NCBI GenBank assembly: GCA_946480785.1
Contig: CAMLLD010000008.1
Span: forward strand, 1 to 64,000
Direction: 5' to 3'
DNA from: an uncultured Blastocatellia bacterium
Lineage (GTDB): Bacteria; Acidobacteriota; Blastocatellia; Pyrinomonadales; Pyrinomonadaceae
DNA: 64,000 nucleotides
The notes under the pieces were generated by a model. That model was not told the origin of the DNA, ran no database searches, and worked only from the letters and a program-made list of their open reading frames with translations. The position numbers and the translations under genes were made by a program. Below, piece after piece: positions 56,365 to 64,000 of this stretch. Each line of letters opens with the position of its first letter. Position 1 is the first letter of the stretch.

Positions 56365-57063
56365 ATGACTGAAAGCCAACAATTCGCGGGCGCGACCAAG
56401 TCGAACAATTCGTTTCTAACACCTTTCGAGCGGCGACTCGCTCCGAAGGTGCTGCCGCTGATTCCATCCTGGCTCGAGACGTATCACCTGACGATGCTGA
56501 CGCTCGTCTGGACGGCGCTGATTCTGTTGTTCTCCAATTGGGCGGCCAAAGACCTGCGCTGGCTGTGGGGTGTGTCAGCGATGGTCTTTATGCAATACGT
56601 GACCGACCATTATGACGGAAAAGTCGGCAAGTATCGCGGGACCGGGCTGGTGCGTTGGGGCTATTACATGGATCACCTGCTCGACTACTTTTGGCTCTGC
56701 TCGATCATTGTGGGTTACGCGTTCATCCTGCCGGAACGGTCGCGTTATCAGATACTGATCCTGCTCGTGATCGTGTCGGGTTACGAGGTGAGTACGTTTC
56801 TGGCGTTGACCGCCACGGATCGGTTCAAGATCAGCTATCTGCGGCTGGGGCCTACTGAATTTCGGATAGCCATCATCATAATCAACGCCTTGTTAGTCCA
56901 GTACGGAACGCGGAAGATGATCGGCGGTTTGAAATACGTGAATATCGGCGGGGCCATCTGTCTCGCGCTGATGGTTTACAAGACTCACAAGGCGATTTGG
57001 GCGCTGGATATGGAGCAAAAGCGCGCGCTGGGTAGCGAAAGCGCCACGCCTCTGTCTCGCTAA
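56365..57063 (+). CDS. CDP-alcohol phosphotransferase-like membrane protein, variant motif
   Basis: The 232-residue product has about six membrane helices. The catalytic motif is D81-x2-DG-x2-GK-x9-G-x3-D-x3-D107, so all four Asp are kept. The usual AR pair is replaced by GK and the spacing differs by one. Such enzymes make phospholipids from CDP-activated lipids. The start at ATG 56365 avoids an upstream non-conserved lead. The variant could change substrate use. Confidence 0.8.
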   Translation: MTESQQFAGATKSNNSFLTPFERRLAPKVLPLIPSWLETYHLTMLTLVWTALILLFSNWAAKDLRWLWGVSAMVFMQYVTDHYDGKVGKYRGTGLVRWGYYMDHLLDYFWLCSIIVGYAFILPERSRYQILILLVIVSGYEVSTFLALTATDRFKISYLRLGPTEFRIAIIIINALLVQYGTRKMIGGLKYVNIGGAICLALMVYKTHKAIWALDMEQKRALGSESATPLSR

Positions 57064-57297
57064 ACGCCATATCGTCACGGGTGGCTGTACGGTTAACGAC
57101 CGGCGCATCCTCTTCTCCCTCGAAAAGGCGCGAGTTTAGTGACCCTTTTTACGCTGCGATTGCGCGTTAGCGGATGTGGCCTCTTCTTTGCAAGCCTAAC
57201 GGCGACTCAGCGTTCTTAGTTTGATAAATCGGGAACTGTGTGGCGAGAAATTCGTTGGATACGACATAGATTCCAGCGAACAACTCGGTTAATTAGC

Positions 57298-57507
57298 ATG
57301 TCTGAGAAGAAACAAATTCGAATAGTGAAAAAGGGTGAAAAGATCCGCCCGGCAGTCAAAGCGAAAACGAATACCGCCCGCGAAACGGCGCGCGATATGG
57401 TTGAGACCGTGACCAATTGGGTTAATGAGTTTCAGCAGCGTCGCCGCGCAGAGACCACGAACGCGCTCAGAATTCTCTCCAAGACGCCTCGTGGCAGCGA
57501 AGCCTAA
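57298..57507 (+). CDS. Small basic protein of unknown function
   Basis: The 69-residue product begins MSEKKQIRIVKKGEKIRPAV and then has a helical stretch (ETARDMVETVTNWVNEFQQR). It is Lys/Arg-rich, so nucleic-acid binding is possible. The ATG is preferred over an upstream GTG at 57238. The 234-base gap ahead shows no gene. Confidence 0.5.
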   Translation: MSEKKQIRIVKKGEKIRPAVKAKTNTARETARDMVETVTNWVNEFQQRRRAETTNALRILSKTPRGSEA

Positions 57508-57656
57508 TCAAGCTACTGGCAAACTGTAAAAGTCGCAAAGACTCGGTGACTTGGTGGATCCTCTTTCAGCCGGAGGTGTATTCGTTGACACCGGCTTGCG
57601 CGCGGCGCTAGCATCGCCGCAGATCCGCTTATAAGAAGGTGAGTGGAGGCGCTGAT

Positions 57657-57848
57657 ATGGCTAGACGAGGTTCTCCGCCGAAGTCGAAGCGCGTGCAGGC
57701 GAGGCCTGTGTTTGACAGCATACGGAAACCCGTGGCGCCTCCGGGACATCCTCTGTCGCGCGCGAAGCCGGACGAAGTCGCGCGGCCGGCGCAAAGGAAG
57801 GCGAAGCATAAGCGACGTCCGGACGAGTCGAATGGAGATGAGTCGTGA
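57657..57848 (+). CDS. Small, very basic protein of unknown function
   Basis: The 63-residue product begins MARRGSPPKSKRVQARPVFD and is Lys/Arg/Pro-rich throughout. GGAGG lies 7-8 bases before the ATG, supporting expression. It may bind nucleic acid. It stands just before the DinB-family gene. Confidence 0.5.
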   Translation: MARRGSPPKSKRVQARPVFDSIRKPVAPPGHPLSRAKPDEVARPAQRKAKHKRRPDESNGDES

Positions 57849-57884
57849 GTTTCGTCTTGAATTTCGTCTGAAGGAGTCACTCCG

Positions 57885-58436
57885 ATCACCACACCCGCTG
57901 AACGATTCATCGCCTGCGCTCGACAGTTTCTCGTCGACGACTACTTGCCGAAAATCGAACGCTGTCTGGAGCGTTTGACGGACGAGCAGATCTGGTGGCG
58001 TCCGAACGAAGAGTCAAACAGCATCGGAAATCTGGTGCTGCATCTCTGCGGCAACGCGCGGCAATGGATCGTGTGCGGCGTCGGCGGCGCAGTGAGCACG
58101 CGCGATCGTGATGCGGAGTTCGCACAACGTGAAACGATCGAGCGCGATCGATTGTTGAGTCTGCTGCGCACGACGCTCGCGGACGTCGACTCAACCTTGC
58201 TCAACCTCGTTCCAAAGCTGGACGATCCAAAAACACTCCTCGCACGCCGCACAATTCAAAGCTCTGAGGTCGATGTACTCGAAGCAATCTTCCACGTCAC
58301 CGAACACTTCTCGATGCACGCTGGACAAATTTTCTTGCTGACAAAGTTACTCACCGCAACCGACCTACAGTTCTATGATTTCGAAGCCGATGCACCAGTT
58401 GAGCGCTGGCGTTCTGGTGCCTGTAGTTCGTCTTAA
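57885..58436 (+). CDS. DinB-family putative metalloenzyme, apparent ATC start
   Basis: DinB-fold proteins are four-helix metal-binding enzymes, often thiol-dependent. The metal-site His are visible in LVLHLCGN and in HVTEHFSMH. The reading frame has no ATG, GTG or TTG before the first conserved helix; a TTG at 57945 would cut it. An ATC at 57885, 8 bases after AAGGAG, gives (M)TTPAERFIACARQFLVDD and a 183-residue product. So either ATC is the start or an ATG has mutated. An in-frame stop lies at 57858. Confidence 0.75.
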   Translation: MTTPAERFIACARQFLVDDYLPKIERCLERLTDEQIWWRPNEESNSIGNLVLHLCGNARQWIVCGVGGAVSTRDRDAEFAQRETIERDRLLSLLRTTLADVDSTLLNLVPKLDDPKTLLARRTIQSSEVDVLEAIFHVTEHFSMHAGQIFLLTKLLTATDLQFYDFEADAPVERWRSGACSSS

Positions 58437-58585
58437 ATGCCCCGTGAAAGTACTGAACGCTTTTGAGGAGAGGAGATCTCGGCTTCCCTGTGGGGGGCGT
58501 GTCTCCAGTCGACTCACCTAAACTATAAGCACTTGGGTTGGGAGGACTTCAGTAACTCCTTATCGGGTCGCCTGTGATTGCTTGA

Positions 58586-58625
58586 GGTTATTGCTAGCCC
58601 TTTCGCAGGGCCGGGCAGAATAACC
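58586..58625 (+). other. Long imperfect hairpin after the DinB-family gene
   Basis: GGTTATTGC pairs with GCAGAATAACC (one bulged A) and inside it GCCCT pairs with AGGGC around TTCGC. CTCTTTCC follows. It may be a terminator or the edge of the island; the sequence does not decide. The whole 275-base gap before the next gene is otherwise without a gene. Confidence 0.45.
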
Positions 58626-58628
58626 CTC

Positions 58629-58673
58629 TTTCCATTAGACGGCCAAGCTATATATTATCTTGCCTGAGGCAAG
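58629..58673 (+). promoter_or_regulatory. Possible promoter with adjoining palindromic operator before the island genes
   Basis: TTTCCA (58629-58634), 18 bases, and TATTAT (58653-58658) form a weak promoter. Directly after it is CTTGCCTGAGGCAAG (58659-58673), 7-bp arms about one base, over the likely transcription start. Such a site suggests a repressor, but no repressor gene was found in the window. Confidence 0.4.
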
Positions 58674-58711
58674 CCTCGTCAGAACACCGTTTTTCCGGTA
58701 TAACGAGTCAA

Positions 58712-60028
58712 ATGGAACAGTCCCTAACAGAGATTAAGAACCGTCGCGACTTTGCCGAAGCGTTCGACATTGCAATGGCGGGCGCAGATCAATCTCTGCG
58801 CAGCATCTGGCAATTTGGCAAGGATCAAAATCTCCCAAAGACGTATTTAGTAGAGTTCCATCCGAATGTTAATGACCACTTTGCTGAGAGGTGGACAACA
58901 GAACAGTTGTTCTTAACGCTGGCCCAAGGGGGCGAACAGTTTGGAGCTATGGTCCGTCGAACCGAGGATGACTCGCTGTTATACCTTTCGCACACTGAAC
59001 AGAGCCATTCAGCTGAGTTCATAATCGATGCTCTAAACCCGCGGTTCTTAGCATTCCATACGCTGTCCAATGCCAAGTCAACGGACAGATTCATTCTTGA
59101 GCGGTTAACGCATCACCATACTGCATTTGATTCGTTTTGGCTCCCTGTCAGTCTCTTGGAAGGTGTAGAAAAACGTGAACAGGTAACAGGTTGGGAAGCC
59201 TCTTTTGAGCCTTTAATGAATGGGCTGGATTTTTCTCCAGACGATCACGATGACGATGACATTGACGACATTCATAGTTCGTTTTCTGAGCCCTTGGAAG
59301 CATTAGATGACGAGGTTCCTTCAAGCATCCCCTATCATCCGAGCCTTCGCATAAATATTTTACGACGTAATGCGATGAAAGCCTACAATCAGTTGAGGAA
59401 TTCCAAAATATTACCTGATGTTCCTCTCAGTAGCATTCTTGCTGAGCGATACGACAATGAACTAGATACAAAAGCGCGTGCGAGGATTAAGTGGAATGGC
59501 AAGGTGACAGGACGGGGCACGGACTTTTCAGCGTATCTCCAAATAGTCAATGGAACTCTTGATAACTATGCGAGCGTTGTGACCTCATTAGAATCGAAGT
59601 ACTGGTTGGGTTTATGTGCGCCGCAGCACGAGAAGGCTTCGGGATTTCGGCTTAAAGGGGAGCCATTCTGCATTACTTTCGAATCGGAGATTAATGTCGA
59701 ATCTGTAGTTAACGGAATGTTCAATTGTAGGCCGCCATTTAGGTTAATGGGTGAGCCGCAGAAAATATCTGAGAAATATTATGTGATTGATGCCGTGGAC
59801 TTGCACGTTGGTCAACCACTAGCTATTGAAGTGTCCCCTTGGTTTATAAGAATTTACCTTTATGAGGGAACTTGTGGAAATACAATTGTACGCATTCTAA
59901 GGTCGTTGCAGCATTACATAGATTCCAACCTGTGGCACCCGCCACTACTGACTCAAAATCGCTCGGCAGATGATGGTGTTTCGAAGTTCTCAAGTACATC
60001 CTCCTTGAAACCGGAGGAACAAAGATAG
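58712..60028 (+). CDS. Unrecognised 438-residue protein of the accessory island
   Basis: The product has an alpha/beta-looking N-terminal half and an acidic linker (residues ~177-187, mostly Asp). A second half includes FSAYLQIVNGTLDNYASVVT and ISEKYYVIDAVDLHVGQPLA. No signal peptide, membrane helix, ATPase or nuclease motif was found. Base composition is visibly richer in A and T than the flanking genes. It is followed after about 206 bases by a PD-(D/E)XK-like gene, so the two may be a system. The function is unknown. Confidence 0.75.
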   Translation: MEQSLTEIKNRRDFAEAFDIAMAGADQSLRSIWQFGKDQNLPKTYLVEFHPNVNDHFAERWTTEQLFLTLAQGGEQFGAMVRRTEDDSLLYLSHTEQSHSAEFIIDALNPRFLAFHTLSNAKSTDRFILERLTHHHTAFDSFWLPVSLLEGVEKREQVTGWEASFEPLMNGLDFSPDDHDDDDIDDIHSSFSEPLEALDDEVPSSIPYHPSLRINILRRNAMKAYNQLRNSKILPDVPLSSILAERYDNELDTKARARIKWNGKVTGRGTDFSAYLQIVNGTLDNYASVVTSLESKYWLGLCAPQHEKASGFRLKGEPFCITFESEINVESVVNGMFNCRPPFRLMGEPQKISEKYYVIDAVDLHVGQPLAIEVSPWFIRIYLYEGTCGNTIVRILRSLQHYIDSNLWHPPLLTQNRSADDGVSKFSSTSSLKPEEQR

Positions 60029-60175
60029 CAGAGTATAGAAAAGCGCAAGGGAGACACTTGGCACTGGTGCTCGAATTGTTCCAGTTGGCCGACAGGTGTT
60101 GATACGGACGAACAGGATGGAAAACCCACGAGCGGGCGAGCCATGTAACCGAGTGTCAGGCAAAGCACCTTCATG

Positions 60176-60194
60176 GTAAGTGTCGATAACTTAC
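60176..60194 (+). repeat. Inverted repeat before the nuclease-like gene
   Basis: GTAAGT and ACTTAC form a 6-bp inverted repeat with a 7-base spacer, 40 bases before the start used for the next gene. It could be an operator or RNA hairpin. The rest of the 206-base gap shows no gene I would trust; it has several short complementary segments. Confidence 0.35.
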
Positions 60195-60234
60195 ATCACC
60201 GTCGAAATTCGCAAGATCAAAGACTATTGGAGCT

Positions 60235-61239
60235 TTGTGTACAGAATTGGTGTCGCAAAGACCATTAACGTTGACTGTGGGATTAACCGAACTTCAACAA
60301 ATCAATGCAATAATCGGTCTCAGCAAGAATATCGCTGGATGGCCGAGTACGTTGGCAGATCATAGATACAGCCTTGATCGAATTGAACTCAAATTAACAG
60401 TTCCCGATCCATCGAAGCCGGGGATCAATCTTGTGATCAATCCTGATTTGCTATTCGTCTCTGATGAACGCAACCATAGTCTAATTGTCGAATTGAAATC
60501 GGGTTCATATCAAGAGCATGATTTTGAGCAGTTAGAAAAAGTACTTACATTGACTGCCAGTCAATTGGTTAGATCTGGAAGAGTTACCCTTCAATATGCG
60601 GCCAGCGTTGGGACTCATCAGATTTCAGTCATGTTAGTAGTCAACGAAAACAAGTTGGCGGGGTTCAAGACAGCTTTAACAGCCTCTCCAAACGCGTGTT
60701 TGGTAAGTATCGGGACAAGCTTGATCCAAACGCAACTTGGTGCATTACGGGATAGATTGTTAGACAATGAGTTCAGACGGGGCGTCGTCATTGCGAAAAA
60801 GTATTTACCCACCAGACTACTCAGAGTCCTTCCGACAACCAATCAGACAAAAGACATAAAGAGATGCATCGTTGAAACGATACGCGACCTGTGGGTCAAT
60901 AACGAACGATCAGTTAATCCTCAAAGAATCGCAGATAGACTTTTTAGCAATGGGATCTGGGCTTTATTTGATTCAGATGCTAAGAAGCGGTTCGTACGGA
61001 TCGCGGAAGATGTGCTCAAAGACATGCGTGAGACTGAATTCAATCGGTATCTTCAACGGGTGCCTGGTGAGCGTCACGAATACAGATTACTTAGGCTGCC
61101 TGAAACCGAAGGAAGAGGTCTATTCCGAGCCCAACAGACTTTTCAAAGGGCAGTTCGCGAGTACAAGACTCGTTTACTGAATGACGAGGACTATCGTGGA
61201 CGATTTATTGACCAGTATACGTTAGATGACATTGTTTAG
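60235..61239 (+). CDS. PD-(D/E)XK nuclease-like protein of the accessory island
   Basis: The 334-residue product has a nuclease-like core: Asp71 in INPDLLF, then a hydrophobic strand ending in Glu86-Leu-Lys88 (SLIVELKSG) and a helix with Gln99. This is the D-x14-E-x-K pattern of PD-(D/E)XK enzymes. The C-terminal part is helical (NPQRIADRLFSNGIWALFDS). The start is a TTG at 60235 with a poorly placed GGAG; TTG at 60247 and GTG at 60250 are alternatives. It is AT-rich like its neighbour. The target, DNA or RNA, is unknown. Confidence 0.75.
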   Translation: MCTELVSQRPLTLTVGLTELQQINAIIGLSKNIAGWPSTLADHRYSLDRIELKLTVPDPSKPGINLVINPDLLFVSDERNHSLIVELKSGSYQEHDFEQLEKVLTLTASQLVRSGRVTLQYAASVGTHQISVMLVVNENKLAGFKTALTASPNACLVSIGTSLIQTQLGALRDRLLDNEFRRGVVIAKKYLPTRLLRVLPTTNQTKDIKRCIVETIRDLWVNNERSVNPQRIADRLFSNGIWALFDSDAKKRFVRIAEDVLKDMRETEFNRYLQRVPGERHEYRLLRLPETEGRGLFRAQQTFQRAVREYKTRLLNDEDYRGRFIDQYTLDDIV

Positions 61240-61549
61240 ATATTTTCGTCGCCTTGCGCCAACTCAATTTGCTCAGTCATTGGTCAACCGCAAGTCCATC
61301 GTTCGCTAAACAACTGTCGATGGCATTTTACCAATGCACACCACTGAGGCGATGGAGCATTGAGCTCCTTCCATCTCACGGCCTGGCTAAGTAGGGAAAT
61401 CGGACCAAGTTTGCTAGCGCTTTGGAAGCGCGAAAATGCGGGCCTCCGCTGGGGTGTCGCCAAACTTGCAACCGTCAAGAAGCCGTCAACCGAGGTTTAG
61501 CGAGTCTGCAAACAAAAGACAGCAAAGCGGTTGACGTTCCGCTTCCCAT

Positions 61550-61625
61550 CACGATGCACACCGGACAGATTATTTTGTTAACTAAGCTGTTAACCGCCTC
61601 CGATCTGCATTTTTATGATTTGTAA
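61550..61625 (+). pseudogene. Remnant of a second DinB-family gene
   Basis: The frame encodes MHTGQIILLTKLLTASDLHF and YDL, which closely matches the end of the intact DinB-family protein (MHAGQIFLLTKLLTATDLQF). The DNA differs at many positions, so it is a paralogue, not a copy made recently. The rest of the gene is absent; upstream sequence of the same frame is unrelated. The 508-base stretch from 61240 to 61747 otherwise shows no gene. Confidence 0.8.
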
Positions 61626-61747
61626 AGGGATGTGCCGGCCCGCAAACGAAGATGAATTACTGGCAATGGTATTCCTGTAACCCTTGCTCTCCCGCATGAG
61701 ATGAGAAAGCTTCAGGGGTAGCCCTCAGTAGTGTACCTTTGAATCCA

Positions 61748-62203
61748 ATGCCTAAGACACGACCATTTGGTGTAATCGCGCTGATTATGCTCTTCGCCAT
61801 CGGTACGTGTGCAAGTTTCATTTCGGCGGTGTCTCTCGCAGCTCCGGGGAGTTTTCTGGAGCCGATTTGGAGTCTCAATCCTAACGCGCAGGCAGGATTC
61901 ACTCGCATCGGTTCCGCAGCCATAGTGCTTATGATTGCTGTTTGTATCGCGTGCACTTTCACCGCCATCGGGTTGTGGCTGGGACGGCGCTGGGGATATT
62001 GGCTAGCCGTTGTGATGCTGGTTGTGAATCTTTGCGGCGATGTGGTCAACGTCATTACTGGCGCTGAGCCAAGAGCCATCATCGGTATCCCAATAGTCGG
62101 CGTCATCCTTGTTTACCTTCTGCGCAAAAGAACGAGGCACCATTTCAACACCTCGCCTATCTCTAACCGGCTACTACGCAGTAAGACTCGTCCTCAAAGC
62201 TGA
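61748..62203 (+). CDS. Small four-helix membrane protein of unknown function
   Basis: The 151-residue product begins MPKTRPFGVIALIMLFAIGT and has four hydrophobic helices, ending in a basic tail. The ATG is preferred to an upstream TTG at 61739. It looks like a general multi-pass integral protein; no family was recognised. It is convergent with the cytochrome gene, 8 bases apart. Confidence 0.6.
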   Translation: MPKTRPFGVIALIMLFAIGTCASFISAVSLAAPGSFLEPIWSLNPNAQAGFTRIGSAAIVLMIAVCIACTFTAIGLWLGRRWGYWLAVVMLVVNLCGDVVNVITGAEPRAIIGIPIVGVILVYLLRKRTRHHFNTSPISNRLLRSKTRPQS

Positions 62204-62211
62204 TTCTACCT

Positions 62212-63411
62212 TTACGGCGTCGCGGGCTTGGGCGCTGGCGGCATGTTGAACTTCGTCTCATCGACAGGGACATTCAGTTTTAATTCGGTGAACGTTCGCG
62301 TTGAGGTCGGATTTCCGAGCTCAAGCGTCGCGGCGCGAGCGGTGAGCGGAAACTTCAGGCCGTCAGCTTCACGGTAATCTTCAAGATCGACCTGGTCAGG
62401 AATGATGCCGACGATCGTTGGCATCGTCGTTGTGCGTCGCAGCAATAATCCCGACGCAGCATCGAAATAAAGCCGCATACGCCGGTTGTCAGTGGTCGTA
62501 CCGTCGACGATATAAACGTCGCGGTCCCCAAGTTTATCTTTGCGGACGCGCGGTGGCCGGCTGTATTGCTCTTTAAGCTTCAACAAACTAAACAAACCGT
62601 TTGCCGCCTTGAAAGTGAGCAACTCCGAGCCCGTTATTTCTCTGACTCCGCGAGCAGTTTTCTCCCAACCCACTTGACCGTTGAAGCCGCGTTCGATCGT
62701 CCCTTGCGGCGTCGTCACTAACAAATAGAACTTGTCAGGCGCCGCTTGCGTCAGCTCGAACTGAAAGGAATTTCCGTTTGCCTGGGTGATCGTGCCTTTC
62801 GCGGTTCGCGATTTCAGTTTGTCAATCGTGGTCTGGCCGCCGAGTGCCGCTGCATACTTGCTGAAGATCTCGTCCGCTGATGGCAATGCCAGCGTAGCGA
62901 CAGGTGATGCTTGGGGTGACGCCTGCGGTGATGCGCCTGGGGTTGGCCCACCAGCCCCGCCCGCGTTAGGAGGGGGAGAGGGCAAAGCCAAGGGCAACGC
63001 CGGGATCGATTGCGGCGACGTGCGACCGCGATGGCACGTGTAACAAGACACTGGATCCAGCTTAAGCCGTTCGGTCGTCTTGTTGATATCCATGACCAGC
63101 TTGATCATTTCACGGGCGGCGGCCTTCTCCGGCTTCGCGTCTGAGGCGTAGTCCCACTGGCCCTGATTGTTGACGTGGCAGTAATTGCAGCGCCGACCCA
63201 TCGAAGCCGAAAAGAAATTCATTACCGGAATTAGTTGCGACTCTGGCATGCCGGTAAGAACTTTAATGTTCTTCGCGACCTGTTCGACAGTCTTCTCCTG
63301 CGGCGGCTGCGCTTTAGTGGCGCGCACTACTTCGCTGCGATTGTTGAAGATTAGAAAAATAGCGACGATCGAAAAACCGAGGGCGATGGACTTCAGAAGT
63401 GTTCGTTGCAT
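62212..63411 (-). CDS. Di-haem cytochrome c protein (reaction-centre cytochrome type) with extra C-terminal domain
   Basis: The 399-residue product has an N-terminal hydrophobic lead, then two haem-c sites, CNYCH (75-79) and CYTCH (123-127), with spacing and context like photosynthetic reaction-centre cytochrome c subunits in acidobacteria. A Pro/Ala-rich linker (~137-170) leads to a ~210-residue beta-rich domain (KLKSRTAKGTITQANGNSFQ; YFDAASGLLLRRTTTMP), similar to lipoprotein-sorting-like folds. This fusion suggests a periplasmic electron carrier with a lipid- or protein-binding part. The start at ATG 63411 is chosen over one at 63438. Confidence 0.85.
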   Translation of the reverse strand: MQRTLLKSIALGFSIVAIFLIFNNRSEVVRATKAQPPQEKTVEQVAKNIKVLTGMPESQLIPVMNFFSASMGRRCNYCHVNNQGQWDYASDAKPEKAAAREMIKLVMDINKTTERLKLDPVSCYTCHRGRTSPQSIPALPLALPSPPPNAGGAGGPTPGASPQASPQASPVATLALPSADEIFSKYAAALGGQTTIDKLKSRTAKGTITQANGNSFQFELTQAAPDKFYLLVTTPQGTIERGFNGQVGWEKTARGVREITGSELLTFKAANGLFSLLKLKEQYSRPPRVRKDKLGDRDVYIVDGTTTDNRRMRLYFDAASGLLLRRTTTMPTIVGIIPDQVDLEDYREADGLKFPLTARAATLELGNPTSTRTFTELKLNVPVDETKFNMPPAPKPATP

Positions 63412-63538
63412 AAACAGCAGTATAAGCGAACTTCTCAAATAAGCGTCACAATGCAGTTGCCCCGGCTCACCTGCGCGAGAACACTCGTCTAAGGATTGAT
63501 TTTGAGTGGCGCTAGTCAGAAGCTTCGTCAGTCGTTCA

Positions 63539-64000
63539 TTAACGCCGAACAGGCGTGGCCGTCTTCAGCGCCGCGGTAACACTCTCTTTCAACTCCTCAT
63601 AACTCAGCGCCGTTACGCGGCGGCCGTTGATGAAGAGGCTGGGAGTTCCTTTCAGGCCGAGCCTGACTCCGTCGTCAATATCGCTTTGGACCACGTCCGC
63701 GAACTTCCGTGAATCGAGAGCCGCATCGAAACGAGCCCGATCCAGTCCAAGCTGCGTGGCGAGGCTCTTCAACTTTTCCACACTCAACGACGACTGGTTT
63801 TGCAGCAGCAGGTCGACGTATTCCCAGTATTTTCCCTGTTCGCGCGCCGCCTCCGCCGCTTCAGCCGCCTTGAACGCGTCCGTATGTTGGGTGAGCGGGA
63901 AATCGCGCGCGACGAGCCGCACCTTGTCGCCACTCTCTTTCACCAGGCGCTCCAGGGCCGGGTGAATCGCAGCACAACTCGGACACTGATAATCGGTAAA
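63539..64000 (-). CDS. DsbA-like thioredoxin-fold protein (N-terminus beyond the window)
   Basis: The frame stays open to the window edge, with FTDYQCPSCAAIHPALERLV near the end. CPSC is the redox motif; the cis-Pro is in LKGTPSLFINGRRV. The part seen (~154 residues) fits the DsbA/DsbG-like oxidoreductases of the periplasm, with the helical insert between. A start at 63943 would lose the CPSC motif and is rejected. It may support the cytochrome c gene downstream on the same strand. Confidence 0.88.
   Translation of the reverse strand, partial: FTDYQCPSCAAIHPALERLVKESGDKVRLVARDFPLTQHTDAFKAAEAAEAAREQGKYWEYVDLLLQNQSSLSVEKLKSLATQLGLDRARFDAALDSRKFADVVQSDIDDGVRLGLKGTPSLFINGRRVTALSYEELKESVTAALKTATPVRR

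Noticed and set aside
58586..58625. Integron attC-like site
   Set aside because: The hairpin ends do not have the RYYYAAC/GTTRRRY arrangement and no integrase or cassette array is present.
59953..60174. Minus-strand 73-codon frame in the gap between the island genes
   Set aside because: No motif, no ribosome-binding site and poor fit to island composition; it overlaps the end of the 438-residue gene.
60180..60365. Short plus-strand frame ahead of and overlapping the nuclease-like gene
   Set aside because: It overlaps the better-supported gene in another frame and shows no homology that I can see.

Overview
The window looks like chromosomal DNA of a GC-rich, Gram-negative-type bacterium, most likely an acidobacterium of the Blastocatellia/Pyrinomonas type. 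That placement is an inference. It rests on the mix of a reaction-centre-type cytochrome c protein, a PEP-CTERM protein, a YtxJ-like bacilliredoxin, a Ser/Thr kinase followed by DUF4384 and CHAT genes, and the ribosomal cluster layout. No rRNA or tRNA gene was seen that could fix the taxonomy.

Region 1 (1-17.2 kb) is one continuous plus-strand translation cluster: tuf (5' cut off by the window edge), the S10 and spc operons, secY-adk-map-infA-rpmJ, and the alpha operon (rpsM, rpsK, rpsD, rpoA, rplQ). Genes are nearly contiguous. Several ribosomal proteins carry low-complexity tails. Two spacers hold copies of a short CCACGGAT-type repeat.

Region 2 (17.2-25.5 kb) continues on the plus strand: accB-accC; rplU-rpmA; obgE-nadD-rsfS, a sigma-54 activator without a sensor domain, and rlmH; then a DksA-like protein, a ComF-like phosphoribosyltransferase, an HNH nuclease and tatA.

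Region 3 (25.5-47 kb) is mixed housekeeping on both strands: a methyltransferase and rarA, ychF, two large membrane proteins (one Agl23-like), smc with an unusual insertion in its head domain, an ECF sigma/anti-sigma pair with a secreted protein, an EF-G-like GTPase, a secreted VWA-like protein, a macro-domain protein and an alpha-glucan phosphorylase.

Region 4 (47-58.5 kb) opens with a membrane-anchored Ser/Thr kinase, a secreted DUF4384 protein and a secreted TPR-CHAT protease in one tight run. The kinase's outer domain resembles the DUF4384 protein, so the three look like one signalling unit. A PEP-CTERM protein, a bacilliredoxin, a membrane protein with an internal repeat, a CDP-alcohol phosphotransferase variant, small basic proteins and a DinB-family protein follow.

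Region 5 (58.4-61.6 kb) is an AT-richer accessory island. It has two genes: an unrecognised 438-residue protein and a 334-residue protein with a PD-(D/E)XK nuclease-like core. The island ends at a remnant of a second DinB-family gene. It is the best candidate here for an undescribed system, possibly defensive, but its function is not shown by the sequence.

Region 6 (61.7-64 kb) has a small membrane protein, a di-haem cytochrome c protein with an extra C-terminal domain, and a DsbA-like thioredoxin-fold protein cut off by the window end.
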